From positions 1 through 64,000 of the forward strand of contig CAWFVJ010000020.1 of the NCBI GenBank assembly GCA_963819175.1: a stretch of DNA of 64,000 bases, in the 5' to 3' direction. Shown here piece by piece: positions 31,859 through 40,172 of this stretch (position 1 is the stretch's first letter; every line of letters begins with the position of its first letter). The notes under the pieces were generated by a model that saw nothing but the letters and a program-made list of their open reading frames with translations, was not told where the DNA came from and ran no database searches. Origin of the DNA: CAWBRT01 sp963819175. Lineage in GTDB: Bacteria; Acidobacteriota; Terriglobia; Terriglobales; Acidobacteriaceae. The translations under genes were made by a program, and so were the position numbers.

Positions 31859-32770
31859 CTATTCCAGGTGCGTGAGGCTGCGGAACAACTCGAAGCGCTC
31901 CTCGATTTCCTCGGTCGTCAGGGTTTGCAGCCGCTCGGTTCCGAAGCGCTCGACCGCGAACGATCCCATCACGCCGCCGTAAAACATGGCCTTGGTCAGC
32001 ACCGAACGGTCCAGCTTGCCTTGCGAAGCGATGTAGCCCATGAAGCCGCCGGCGAAGGAGTCGCCCGCGCCCGTCGGGTCCTGCACTTCGTCAATCGGCA
32101 GCGCCGGGGCGCGAAACGGGTGCAGTCCGGCATCGCGGAAAAAGATGGTCGCACCGTACTCGCCGTGCTTGATGACCAGCGCTCGCGGCCCCATCTGCAA
32201 GACCTTGCGCGCCGCTCTTGGCAGGCTGCTGTCGCCGGCCAGCAGCTTGGCTTCGCCGTCGTTAATGAGCAGGATGTCGACTTCCTTCAGCGTCTCGGTC
32301 AACTGCGGACGGCTGATGTTGATCCACAAATTCATGGTGTCGCCGCCCACCATCTTGACCTTCGGCATCTGGCGGCGCACCTGCAATTGCAACGCCGGAT
32401 CGATGTTCGCCAGAAACAGGAACGACGTGTCGGCGTACTGCTCCGGAATGCGCGGCTGAAAATTCTGGAAGACGTTCAGGTCGGTGAAATTTGTTTTGGC
32501 TTCGTTGAGGTTGTCGCCGTACTCGCCGCCCCAGTGGAACGTCTTGCCCTTGGCGCGCTCGATGCCCGTGGTGTCGATGCCGCGGGCCTTCATCACCTTC
32601 TCGTTCTCGCCCGTGAAATCCTCGCCGACGACGGCGACCACGCGAACCTTGGTGAAATAGCTGGCCGCCAGCGAAAAGTAAGTCGCCGATCCGCCCAGAA
32701 TCTTCTGCCGCTCACCGTAAGCGGTCTTGAGTGTATCGAAGGCCACCGAACCCACCACCAGAATTGACAT
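31859..32770 (-). CDS. PfkB-family carbohydrate/nucleoside kinase
   Basis: The 303-aa product has an N-terminal substrate-binding half (ILVVGSVAFDTLK, then GGSATYFSLAASYF) and the PfkB ATP/catalytic signature DPTGAGDSFAGGFMGYIA near residue 250, with the catalytic Asp in GAGDS. The family phosphorylates sugars or nucleosides (ribokinase, adenosine kinase types). It lies 2 bp downstream of mtnP on the same strand, so a role in the nucleoside/5-methylthioribose branch is a reasonable inference, not proven. Confidence 0.92.
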   Translation of the reverse strand: MSILVVGSVAFDTLKTAYGERQKILGGSATYFSLAASYFTKVRVVAVVGEDFTGENEKVMKARGIDTTGIERAKGKTFHWGGEYGDNLNEAKTNFTDLNVFQNFQPRIPEQYADTSFLFLANIDPALQLQVRRQMPKVKMVGGDTMNLWINISRPQLTETLKEVDILLINDGEAKLLAGDSSLPRAARKVLQMGPRALVIKHGEYGATIFFRDAGLHPFRAPALPIDEVQDPTGAGDSFAGGFMGYIASQGKLDRSVLTKAMFYGGVMGSFAVERFGTERLQTLTTEEIEERFELFRSLTHLE

Positions 32771-32772
32771 GG

Positions 32773-33678
32773 CTATGCGCCTGCTTTCTTGCCGTAATCA
32801 ACCACAGGGTCCGGGTCGCCGACATATTTGCCGATAATCAGCTTCAGGCGCTCGCGGGTTTGTGCCGGGATGGCTTCGCGCGCCGTGAGGATGGCCATCG
32901 CCAGCGCCGAACCGCACTTGCAAGTGCGTTCGCGCGGCATTGCCGCCACCGCTTCACGCACCACGTTGCAGGCGTTCTCGGCGTTCTGGTTAAGCACGGC
33001 AATAATCTGGTCGACGGTGACCGCATCGTGCTCGGGATGCCAGCAATCGTAGTCGGTCACCATGGCGACGGTCGCGTAGCAGATCTCGGCTTCGCGCGCC
33101 AGCTTGGCCTCCTGCAAGTTCGTCATGCCGATCACGTCCATGCCCCAACTGCGGTAGAGATTACTTTCGGCCTTGGTGGAGAACTGCGGCCCTTCCATGC
33201 AGACGTAAGTTCCGCCGAGCTTTGCGCTGACGCCTGCCTGTTTGCAGCCCTGCGCCACGACCCTGGCGACGTCCATGCAGACCGGATCGCCAAACGCGAT
33301 GTGCGCGACAATGCCATCGCCGAAGAAGGTCGAGATGCGCTGCCTGGTGCGGTCGAGAAACTGGTCGGGGATGAGGAATTCGGTGGGCTTGTGCTCCTGC
33401 TTGAGCGAGCCGACAGCAGACATCGAGAGGATGCGCTCGACGCCAAGCTGCTTCATGCCATGAATGTTGGCGCGGAAATTCAACTCCGTCGGCAGCAAGC
33501 GATGTCCCCGGCCATGCCGCGCCAGAAATGCGACTTTGCGTCCCGCCAGCGTTCCTAAAACATAAGCGTCCGAAGGTTTGCCGAACGGAGTGTCAAGCGC
33601 GACCTCGTGCGTTTCCGTCAGGCCCTTCATGGAATACAGACCACTGCCGCCAATGATGCCGATCTCTGCCTGTGCCAA
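32773..33678 (-). CDS. mtnP: S-methyl-5'-thioadenosine phosphorylase
   Basis: The 301-aa enzyme splits MTA to adenine and 5-methylthioribose-1-phosphate in methionine salvage. Seen motifs are GIIGGSGLYSM at the N-terminus, FLARHGRGHRLLPTELNFRA (phosphate site His), SAVGSL, and MEGPQFSTKAESNLYRSWG with VIGMTNLQEAKLAREAEICY, the purine-phosphorylase signature (Asp/Asn near the C-terminal third). It is the first gene of a pair with the PfkB-type kinase. Confidence 0.94.
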   Translation of the reverse strand: MAQAEIGIIGGSGLYSMKGLTETHEVALDTPFGKPSDAYVLGTLAGRKVAFLARHGRGHRLLPTELNFRANIHGMKQLGVERILSMSAVGSLKQEHKPTEFLIPDQFLDRTRQRISTFFGDGIVAHIAFGDPVCMDVARVVAQGCKQAGVSAKLGGTYVCMEGPQFSTKAESNLYRSWGMDVIGMTNLQEAKLAREAEICYATVAMVTDYDCWHPEHDAVTVDQIIAVLNQNAENACNVVREAVAAMPRERTCKCGSALAMAILTAREAIPAQTRERLKLIIGKYVGDPDPVVDYGKKAGA

Positions 33679-33689
33679 ACTTAGCTCTC

Positions 33690-33978
33690 CTCCTGAGTTT
33701 CAAGTTTCGAGTTTCACGTTTCGATTAGCGCGGGTGCGTGGATTTACCGTGAACGATTTGCTATGAATTCGCGATTATACAAGACTGCCGGGCGATCAAT
33801 GCCCGCGCCGGGCGGCCGCATGAGTCTTCAACCCCCACATTTGCGCCCAACAGCAGGCGCAGATGTGGGCCGCCCGATCTCGTATTGAACGAAAAACCCC
33901 ACCCAAGCTTCGCTTGAGCGGGGCACCCGCAAACTTGAAACTCGAAACGTGAAACTCGAAACTCGAAACTTCGCCCGG
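33690..33978. repeat. Heptad repeats and family B hairpin
   Basis: Two runs of GAGTTTC-type heptads appear, at 33692-33722 and 33930-33972 (as GAAACTC/GAAACGT in the other orientation), flanking a family B hairpin (CCCCCACATTTGCGC... GGCGCAGATGTGGG, 33831-33870) and GGGGCACCC. The same heptad and hairpin combination occurs at 28.58-28.65 kb. No gene is seen. Confidence 0.75.
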
Positions 33979-34446
33979 TTAACGCGCTGCCTGAAATGTC
34001 TCGCGGGAGGTGATGACGGGCTCCAGCGGGAATGGTATTGCGGGCCACGATGCAGTCCGTGCCGCATGGGGTTCCGCGATGAAGGTGTGCTCTATCGCCT
34101 GCCGCACCTGGGCACGCTCATCGCCGGTGAGCCCTTCGATGGCGATCACAAACGGGCCCGAGGCCGAGACTTCAACCGGGCCTTCTTCGGTCTTCCACTC
34201 GCCGGAGCCGTCCTGAGAGGGTTTGACTTCGGTCACACTGCGGTAGCGTCTGACGAGCGCGCCGGCGTAGAGGCTGGCAAACTCTTTGGCGGCGGCCTCC
34301 GTGGCCCAACGCGTCAGCGAAACCAGCACATAAGGAGCACCCGGGTTGCCGTTTTTCTCGTAGGTGAAGTAATAACCGCCGCGCCATGCCTGCGGAATCT
34401 GGGCTCCAGTCTGCTTGCCGTACCACTGCCACAACAACATGGTCAC
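33979..34446 (-). pseudogene. Zinc-peptidase gene, C-terminal part (frame broken)
   Basis: About 155 codons (TMLLWQWYGKQTGAQIPQAW onward) are not a separate gene. On the same frame the reading extends upstream (ELTVPKLDAVLKGGYKRYDF then GGLGQFDVTMLLW) to a point near 34530 where it should join the N-terminal part at 34448-35536. The C-terminal domain is of unknown function, conserved with the HELTH peptidase in acidobacteria by my reading of the layout. Confidence 0.7.
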
Positions 34447-34447
34447 A

Positions 34448-35536
34448 TCAAACTGGCCCAGACCTCCGAAGTCGTAGCGCTTGTACCCGCCCTTCAGAAC
34501 CGCGTCGAGTTTGGGAACCGTGAGTTCGCGGAATGCTCTCGCCCTTGAGGTAAGTGTCCGGTTCCATCACCTGGCGCGTGTCTCGCGGGGGCTTTTCAAA
34601 GACACCCTTGTAAGCAGCGTCGCGTCCTTTTTTCTCCAGCACCTGCCGCTCGAACTCCAAGCCGTAGGTGTAAGGAAAGGTCAGAGCCTCGCGCAGGAAC
34701 AGCGGAGCTTTGCCAAACATCGGCGTCTGGCCGCCCTCGACCATTGCATCTTTCATGGCATCGACGACAGCCGGGGAATCGGCTACGCTCCGCCCGGCTG
34801 GGGCCAGCATATAGTCGAGCAACACGAGCATCGCCTGGCCCTCCAGCACCGACTCGCGCGCCGATTGCGCCTCCTCCAGCGCCATCTCTTCCTGATCGCT
34901 CTTGGCTCGCTTGGAATCTTCTGCCCACTGGCTGATGTTGTAGCTCTGGTCCTGCAAAGCGTGCGTCAGCTCGTGTGCCAGCACAGGCCTTTGCGCGTCG
35001 GCATCCACCCAATCGAGTAGGAAAACGGTTTTGGTCTTGGCGTCATAGAAACCTGCGACCTGCTCCTTGAGCAGCTTGAGCAGAAAAGGCCGCAACTCGA
35101 AATCGCGCGGCAGCAATCCCAGCTTCTTCAGCGACGCGGCAGAGCGTTCAAGCCGCTGGGTGTCCTTGTCTTCCCGCATGTGCTGCTCAATGTAATGTTC
35201 CACTTCATCGCGATTGGCAAGCTTGCGCTTCACCTTGTCCTTGATCGGAAATCCCGTGTCCTTGCTGACGAAGGCCAGGATTTCATCGACCGAGCGGAAC
35301 AGTTCCTCGGCCTGCTTTGGGGTGATTTTGCTTTCGGGGGCGGCGGTTGCCGGCGGCGTCGCGGGTTCCGCCTGCTGGCCCTGGGAAGGCTGCTGGGCCT
35401 GCGGCAGAGCGCTGGCCTGCATTTGGCTCGGGGCGGAGTCCTGAGCTGCCGCAATCTGCGCGAAAGCGAGCAGCCAACTGAACAGCAGCACGAGTATCCA
35501 AAAAAGCTTTGTCGGCCTACCGCCAGCGCGCGTCAT
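34448..35536 (-). CDS. Secreted HExxH zinc-peptidase-like protein, frameshifted C-terminus
   Basis: Reading from ATG 35536 gives 362 aa, with a signal peptide (LFWILVLLFSWLLAFAQ) and an Ala/Pro/Gln-rich linker. The metal motif HELTHALQDQ is at about 200-209, and EGQAMLVLLDYM follows with a Glu that may be the third ligand. The last ~20 residues (PRTHGSQTRRGSE onward) are an artefact of a frame change near 34530: the correct continuation is ELTVPKLDAV in the other frame, reaching 33979. The function as protease is inferred from HExxH only. Confidence 0.75.
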   Translation of the reverse strand: MTRAGGRPTKLFWILVLLFSWLLAFAQIAAAQDSAPSQMQASALPQAQQPSQGQQAEPATPPATAAPESKITPKQAEELFRSVDEILAFVSKDTGFPIKDKVKRKLANRDEVEHYIEQHMREDKDTQRLERSAASLKKLGLLPRDFELRPFLLKLLKEQVAGFYDAKTKTVFLLDWVDADAQRPVLAHELTHALQDQSYNISQWAEDSKRAKSDQEEMALEEAQSARESVLEGQAMLVLLDYMLAPAGRSVADSPAVVDAMKDAMVEGGQTPMFGKAPLFLREALTFPYTYGLEFERQVLEKKGRDAAYKGVFEKPPRDTRQVMEPDTYLKGESIPRTHGSQTRRGSEGRVQALRLRRSGPV

Positions 35537-35704
35537 CGAAGTGCGTACCCTGCCTTCCCGCCAACAGCGTAAATCCATTGTACCCGTATCGCCGGCGGCA
35601 CCGTGCCATCGCTCGGAACGGCGCTCTTCCAGCTCATGTTCATCCGTTGCAGGTGAAGATAACAGAAAAGTACGCGGCGCTTGGTTATAATCGATGGTTC
35701 GGCT

Positions 35705-36835
35705 ATGTCATCTACCTCATTCAGCGGCAAATTGGCTGGTTCCGGAGCGCGATTCGCGGTTTACGCGGGCGCGGAAGCTCCCATGGCTTTCGCCGACCCA
35801 CGAGACGAATTCAGGGTGTTGCGCGGCGGTTGCGCGGCACTGGACCTGAGTTGGCGCGCCAAGCTGGTCCTTACCGGCGAGGACCGTACGCGCTGGCTGA
35901 ATGGGATGGTCTCCAACAATACCCGCGACCTACCGTTGAACCACGGGAATTACAGCTTCGTTCTGAACGCCCAGGGACGCATCCAGGGCGATCTGGTGAC
36001 GTACAACCGCGGCGATTACTTTCTGGTTTCGACGGATCGCGATCAAGTGGAAGCGCTGCGCGAATTCTTCGACCGCCATATCATCATGGATGACGTTGAG
36101 GTCACCGATATCAGCGAGAAACTCGCCTCCATCGCCGTCGCCGGTCCCGATTCGCGCCACGTTCTGGCCCGGGCCGGGGTCACGCTTCCCGAGTTGCAGC
36201 CTTACGAGGTGCATGACTTCGTCTGGAACGGCATTGGACTGACCGCTGCGCGCGGCCCAGCGTTGCTGGCCAGCTTTGAGTTTTGGACGCATCCCGACAA
36301 CGCCGCACGGCTATGGGACGGGTTGGTTGCCGCCGGCGCAGTACCGGCTGGCACGCAAGCATGGGAGTGGCTGATGATTTCGCTCGGCATACCACGCTTC
36401 CGGATCGACATCCGGGACCGCGACCTGCCGCAGGAAACCGGCCAGCAGCACGCGCTGCACTTTACGAAAGGGTGTTATGTCGGCCAGGAGATCGTGGAGC
36501 GCATACGATCCCGCGGCAATGTTCATAGGGTATTTGCCGGCTTCCGGGTGCAAGGAGCAGCGCCCCGGCCGGGCGCGAAGATACAGTGGAGCGACAAGGA
36601 AGTGGGCGAGATTACCTCGGCTGCGTCCATTCCGGCCGCATCGAAAGATTCTGACATCACACGGGCGTCTTTGCCATGCGCGAAGAGCGCCGAAAATTCT
36701 GCGACGTTTGCATCGAAAGATTCTGACATCACGCTCGCCCTCGGCTATATTCGCCGTGAGGCGGCGACGCCGGGAACCGAAGTCAAAATCGGCCCAGACA
36801 TGGCAAGGGTGGAATCCCTGCCGTTTTCCATTTGA
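35705..36835 (+). CDS. ygfZ: YgfZ/GcvT-type folate-binding protein, with insertion
   Basis: Reading from ATG 35705 gives ~376 aa. The product resembles YgfZ/IBA57, which binds tetrahydrofolate and aids Fe-S cluster repair (MiaB-type enzymes), rather than GcvT. Seen are LTGEDRTRWLNGMVSNNTRD, LNAQGRIQGDLVTYN, the YgfZ signature KGCYVGQEIVERI with a Cys near residue 257, and GEITSAA/LALGYIRRE. Between these last two, 20-30 extra residues include two copies of ASKDSDIT (36638-36732), which disrupt the expected spacing. The gene overlaps nothing; DUF1844 follows after 5 bp. Confidence 0.87.
   Translation: MSSTSFSGKLAGSGARFAVYAGAEAPMAFADPRDEFRVLRGGCAALDLSWRAKLVLTGEDRTRWLNGMVSNNTRDLPLNHGNYSFVLNAQGRIQGDLVTYNRGDYFLVSTDRDQVEALREFFDRHIIMDDVEVTDISEKLASIAVAGPDSRHVLARAGVTLPELQPYEVHDFVWNGIGLTAARGPALLASFEFWTHPDNAARLWDGLVAAGAVPAGTQAWEWLMISLGIPRFRIDIRDRDLPQETGQQHALHFTKGCYVGQEIVERIRSRGNVHRVFAGFRVQGAAPRPGAKIQWSDKEVGEITSAASIPAASKDSDITRASLPCAKSAENSATFASKDSDITLALGYIRREAATPGTEVKIGPDMARVESLPFSI
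36638..36732. repeat. 23-bp direct repeat within ygfZ
   Basis: GCATCGAAAGATTCTGACATCAC is found at 36638-36660 and 36710-36732 (shown in part; 72 bp apart, 24 codons). It encodes ASKDSDIT twice, in frame, at a position where family members have a short loop, so the 72-bp unit looks like an in-frame insertion or duplication. Confidence 0.85.
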
Positions 36836-36840
36836 TCGAT

Positions 36841-37449
36841 ATGCCAAAAGAAAAAGAGCCTGAATTCACCGTTACCGATAGGCGCAAGTTCACCGTGGAA
36901 GGTGAGCCTCTGCCTCAAACCAGCACGCCTGAAACCAACGAAGAGACGCCGCCTGAACCACGGCCGACTGCTCAACCGGCGCCGCCGCCTCCAGTTGCCG
37001 CCGCCGCGCAGCCGGAGCCGCCCGAACCACCTCCACCGAGCGCGCAGGAGCGCAAGCAGCAGGCGGATCAGTATCAGCAATCAACGCGCCAGTTCGACTC
37101 GCACCTTCAGCGCGAACTCGATTCGCAGGGCCAGGGCCACAAGGCCTCCGACTTCGAGATAACGTTCGAGAAGTTTCTGGCTTCGCTCTACATGACGGCG
37201 CTGATGCAGCTGGGTCTGGTTCACGAACCGGGTGGGCAGCCGGCAGCCGACCTGATTGGTGCGCGGCAGACCATCGATACACTGTCGCTGATCTCGGAAA
37301 AAACGCGAGGCAATCTCACGCAGCAGGAAGATCACATGCTGAGCAACTGCTTGTATGAGGTTCGCATGGCGTACATCGAGGTGACCAACGCGTTGACGCG
37401 TCCGCCGGCCGGCGGAGCGCCACACGCTCCCGGATCGAGACTTCGCTAA
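36841..37449 (+). CDS. DUF1844 protein
   Basis: The ~202-aa product has a long Pro/Gln/Glu-rich disordered N-terminus (to about residue 75) and a C-terminal DUF1844 helical domain (TFEKFLASLYMTALMQLGLV, ADLIGARQTIDTLSLISEKT, MLSNCLYEVRMAYIEVTNAL). It is a conserved acidobacterial hypothetical. It overlaps the next gene by 1-4 bp, so it is translationally linked to ygfZ, MBL and ribF neighbours. The role is unknown. Confidence 0.85.
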   Translation: MPKEKEPEFTVTDRRKFTVEGEPLPQTSTPETNEETPPEPRPTAQPAPPPPVAAAAQPEPPEPPPPSAQERKQQADQYQQSTRQFDSHLQRELDSQGQGHKASDFEITFEKFLASLYMTALMQLGLVHEPGGQPAADLIGARQTIDTLSLISEKTRGNLTQQEDHMLSNCLYEVRMAYIEVTNALTRPPAGGAPHAPGSRLR

Positions 37450-38228
37450 TGCAGGCCGTGTTGACAGTGCTCGGAAGCGGCACCTCGATGGGCGTGCCGA
37501 CCATCGGCTGTCCCTGCGATGTCTGCCGCTCGACCGATCCCCATGACTGCCGCACGCGCCCTTCGGTGATGGTGGAGTGGGACGGCCACAGGGTGGTGAT
37601 CGACACCACGCCCGACTTCCGGCAACAGGCCCTGCGCGAGAAGATAGACCGCGTCGATGCCGTGCTCTACACCCACGGGCACGCAGACCACATTCTTGGA
37701 ATGGACGACCTTCGACCGCTGACATTTCCACGAATCACCGGCGGCCACAAGGTTCCGCTTTACGCCAACCCAGACACGGCGCGCGTGCTGCGCTCAGTCT
37801 TCCGATACGTCTTCGATCAGGACTATAAGTTCGGCGGACTGGCGCAGGTCGAGTTGCACGAGATCACCGGCCCGGTGCAGATCTGCGACGCGGTGTTTCG
37901 TCCGGTAACGGTGATTCACGGCGAGACTCCGATCTTCGGATACCGCTTCGGTTCAGCCGCCTACCTGACAGACTTCAGCGAAGTTCCCGAAAGCTCGTTT
38001 CCCTCGCTGGGCGGACTCGAAATTCTTTTTCTCGACGCGCTGCGCCACAAGCCGCATCCCACTCACTCCACGGTTGCGCAGTCTCTCAACCTGGTGGAGC
38101 GGCTGCGGCCACGAAATGCTTTTTTCACTCACATTGCGCACGATCTCTCTCACCAGGAAACCAATGAGCAGCTTCCGTCCAACGTGCGGCTCGCCTATGA
38201 CGGACTGCGGCTGGAGTTCCAACTGTGA
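37449..38228 (+). CDS. MBL-fold metallohydrolase (PhnP-like)
   Basis: The 259-aa product has the metallo-beta-lactamase fold with TVLGSGTSMGVPTIGCPC at the N-terminus and a Cys-rich segment CDVCRSTDPHDCR that may bind zinc, as in PhnP-type phosphodiesterases. The metal motif is THGHADHILGMDDLRPL (about 76-92), followed by HG in VIHGETPIFG, D in YLTDFSEVP and a C-terminal THIAHDLSH. It probably cleaves cyclic phosphodiesters; RNase Z-like activity is an alternative. Confidence 0.9.
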   Translation: MQAVLTVLGSGTSMGVPTIGCPCDVCRSTDPHDCRTRPSVMVEWDGHRVVIDTTPDFRQQALREKIDRVDAVLYTHGHADHILGMDDLRPLTFPRITGGHKVPLYANPDTARVLRSVFRYVFDQDYKFGGLAQVELHEITGPVQICDAVFRPVTVIHGETPIFGYRFGSAAYLTDFSEVPESSFPSLGGLEILFLDALRHKPHPTHSTVAQSLNLVERLRPRNAFFTHIAHDLSHQETNEQLPSNVRLAYDGLRLEFQL

Positions 38229-38265
38229 AGGCGCACAAGGCTGAGAAGGCTGAAATCACGAACGC

Positions 38266-39225
38266 ATGAAGGTCTTTCGCAAACTCGATCAGATTCCCCA
38301 CGATTTTGGGCGGACCGTGCTCACGGTCGGCAACTATGACGGCCTTCACCTGGGTCATCGGCAGATCCTGAAGCAAATGGTTGAGCGGGCAGCGCAGTTA
38401 CAGGCGCGTTCGGTGGTGCTCACCTTCGATCCCCATCCGATCCGCATCCTTCGTCCCCGCGAAGCGCCTCCGCTGATTACGCCCATGCCCTACAAATTGC
38501 GGCTTCTGGAGGAAACCGGCCTCGATGCGGTCGTGGTTCTGCCGTTCACGCGCGACCTTTCGACGATGCCTCCGTTCGAGTTCGCCGAGCAGATCATTTC
38601 TACCGCGCTGCACGCCGTGGAGGTCCACGAGGGATTCAACTTCCGCTTCGGACACCGCGCCGAAGGCGACATTGAACGGCTGCGTGAATACGGCACGCGC
38701 CTCGGCTTTACGGTGCATGCCTATGATGCGCTGCAGTGGCGGGGCTATCTTGCTTCCTCTACCCAGGTGCGGGACCTGATTGCGGCCGGCAACCTTGGGC
38801 CGGCGCGGCATCTGCTGGATCGGCCTTTCCGCATCTACTCCAACCCCGGCCGCGGACGCGGTTACGGGCACAAATATACCGTGCCGACGGTCAATCTGAG
38901 CCGCTACGATGAACTGGTTCCCAAGCACGGGGTTTATATCACGCAGATCACGCTCTCCGGCGAATGCTTTAACGCCGTGACCAACGTCGGAAACCGTCCG
39001 ACCTTCGGCGTCGAATCATTCGCCATAGAAACTCATATTTTGAATTTCCACCCGATCGAGTTGACGGTCGAAACCAACGTCGAACTCACGTTTCTCAAGC
39101 GCCTTCGGGATGAAATTAAATTTCCTTCGGTGGATGCCCTGCGCGACCAGATCAGCCGGGACGTGCACCACGCCCGCCGCTACTTTGATCTGCTCAGTGT
39201 TTTCAGCCCATCACAATCGGCATAG
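38266..39225 (+). CDS. ribF: Bifunctional riboflavin kinase/FAD synthetase
   Basis: The 319-aa enzyme makes FMN and FAD from riboflavin. The N-terminal FAD synthetase has VLTVGNYDGLHLGHRQILKQ (nucleotidyltransferase HxGH-like H-L-G-H), then VVLTFDPHPIRILRP and FNFRFGHRAEGD. The C-terminal flavokinase starts near residue 185 with GRGRGYGHKYTVPTVNL and PKHGVYITQI, ending in FLKRLRDEIKFPSVDALRDQ. It is full length and follows the MBL gene by 37 bp. Confidence 0.95.
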   Translation: MKVFRKLDQIPHDFGRTVLTVGNYDGLHLGHRQILKQMVERAAQLQARSVVLTFDPHPIRILRPREAPPLITPMPYKLRLLEETGLDAVVVLPFTRDLSTMPPFEFAEQIISTALHAVEVHEGFNFRFGHRAEGDIERLREYGTRLGFTVHAYDALQWRGYLASSTQVRDLIAAGNLGPARHLLDRPFRIYSNPGRGRGYGHKYTVPTVNLSRYDELVPKHGVYITQITLSGECFNAVTNVGNRPTFGVESFAIETHILNFHPIELTVETNVELTFLKRLRDEIKFPSVDALRDQISRDVHHARRYFDLLSVFSPSQSA

Positions 39226-39227
39226 GG

Positions 39228-39305
39228 CGGGTGCCCCATTCCAGCGAGGCGTGACGGTGCCCCACGTTCGCCCGGCTTGGGCTAACGTGGGGTAACTTTT
39301 AACGT
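39228..39305. repeat. Family B repeat
   Basis: GGGTGCCCCATTCCAGCGAGG and CCCCACGTTCGCC...GGGCTAACGTGGGG form hairpins between ribF and the cytochrome c gene. Confidence 0.7.
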
Positions 39306-39371
39306 GGGGATACGAAGCTTGAGGGTTTTCGTTTGTCATCTCAGCACGGCCGCCCCCAAACTTGTTTCTCT

Positions 39372-39677
39372 CTATTTCAGAGCCTTGATTTCGGCTACCA
39401 GTGTCTTGATCTGGGCATCCGTCACCTTACCCTTGAACGCCGGCATTTTCGGAGTTGTAGTCGTCCCCTTCTCGATGGTTGACGTCAACTCCGCGCTGCT
39501 CTTGGCCGCCGCAGCCTTGAGAGGCGTGACTTTCATCGCAGGTTTTCCTTCGGCATTGGCGCCATGGCACACGGCGCACTTGGCCTTATAGGTGGCATCG
39601 GCGGCCAAATCGGCCGCGAAGGCGGCAGACGGTACGACCACTGCCAGAGCCAAAATTGAGAACAGCACCTTTTTCAT
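39372..39677 (-). CDS. Class I cytochrome c, small, exported
   Basis: Reading from Met 39677 (MKKVLFSILALAVVVPSAAF) gives 101 aa with a signal peptide. The heme motif is CAVCH near residue 35, and a distal Met lies in TPKMPAFKGK. A thioether-linked monoheme periplasmic electron carrier is expected. Maturation would need a cytochrome c biogenesis system, not seen in the window. It is divergent from a second cytochrome c. Confidence 0.9.
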   Translation of the reverse strand: MKKVLFSILALAVVVPSAAFAADLAADATYKAKCAVCHGANAEGKPAMKVTPLKAAAAKSSAELTSTIEKGTTTTPKMPAFKGKVTDAQIKTLVAEIKALK

Positions 39678-39708
39678 CTTACGTACTCTCCTCATTATAT
39701 CAGTATTT

Positions 39709-39759
39709 GTGATGCATCACAGTGCTACCGTGCTTTGCAACCCCTACAAAATTTGTAGA
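39709..39759. promoter_or_regulatory. Two palindromes between divergent cytochrome c genes
   Basis: TGTGATGCATCACA (39709-39722) is a perfect 14-bp palindrome in the form used by Crp/Fnr-family regulators. CTACAAAATTTGTAG (39745-39759) is a second, 15-bp one, 22 bp further. Both lie in the 170-bp divergent promoter region, so a shared regulator of both cytochromes is an inference. Confidence 0.5.
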
Positions 39760-39847
39760 AGCCTACTATTAACGCTATGCTTTTTGCAAATTCAGACTGG
39801 CTGACCCGCTTCTCTTAACTAGTCTCCCGCTCGAGGTGCCTCAATCG

Positions 39848-40171
39848 ATGAAAAAGAAAATAGCGTTGTTCGCCACTATCCTGCTTGCCGGTTCGGCTCT
39901 TTCTTTTGCGCAGGACTTGACCGACGCGGGGAGGGTCTTCGCGAAGAATTGTGTTTTGTGTCATGGAGCCGACGGTCGCTCGCAAACGCCGGCGGGTAAG
40001 ACGTTGCAGGCCGCCAATCTCACCGCGCAGGGGGTTCAAGGCCAGAGCGATGTACAGATCCGCAACGCACTCGCCAAAGGCAAAGGCAAGATGCCGGCTT
40101 ACGGTCCCGGGCTCGGCGATAAAGGTCTGGACGCGATGGTGAAGTACATCCGGAGCCTGAAGGCAAAGTAG
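39848..40171 (+). CDS. Class I cytochrome c, small, exported
   Basis: Reading from ATG 39848 (MKKKIALFATILLAGSALSF) gives 107 aa with a signal peptide cut after SFA. The heme motif CVLCHGADGR is at about residues 35-44, and KMPAYGPGLGD carries the likely axial Met. It is not closely similar to the divergent neighbour outside the heme motif. Its stop abuts the convergent EamA gene. Confidence 0.9.
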   Translation: MKKKIALFATILLAGSALSFAQDLTDAGRVFAKNCVLCHGADGRSQTPAGKTLQAANLTAQGVQGQSDVQIRNALAKGKGKMPAYGPGLGDKGLDAMVKYIRSLKAK

Positions 40172-40172
40172 A

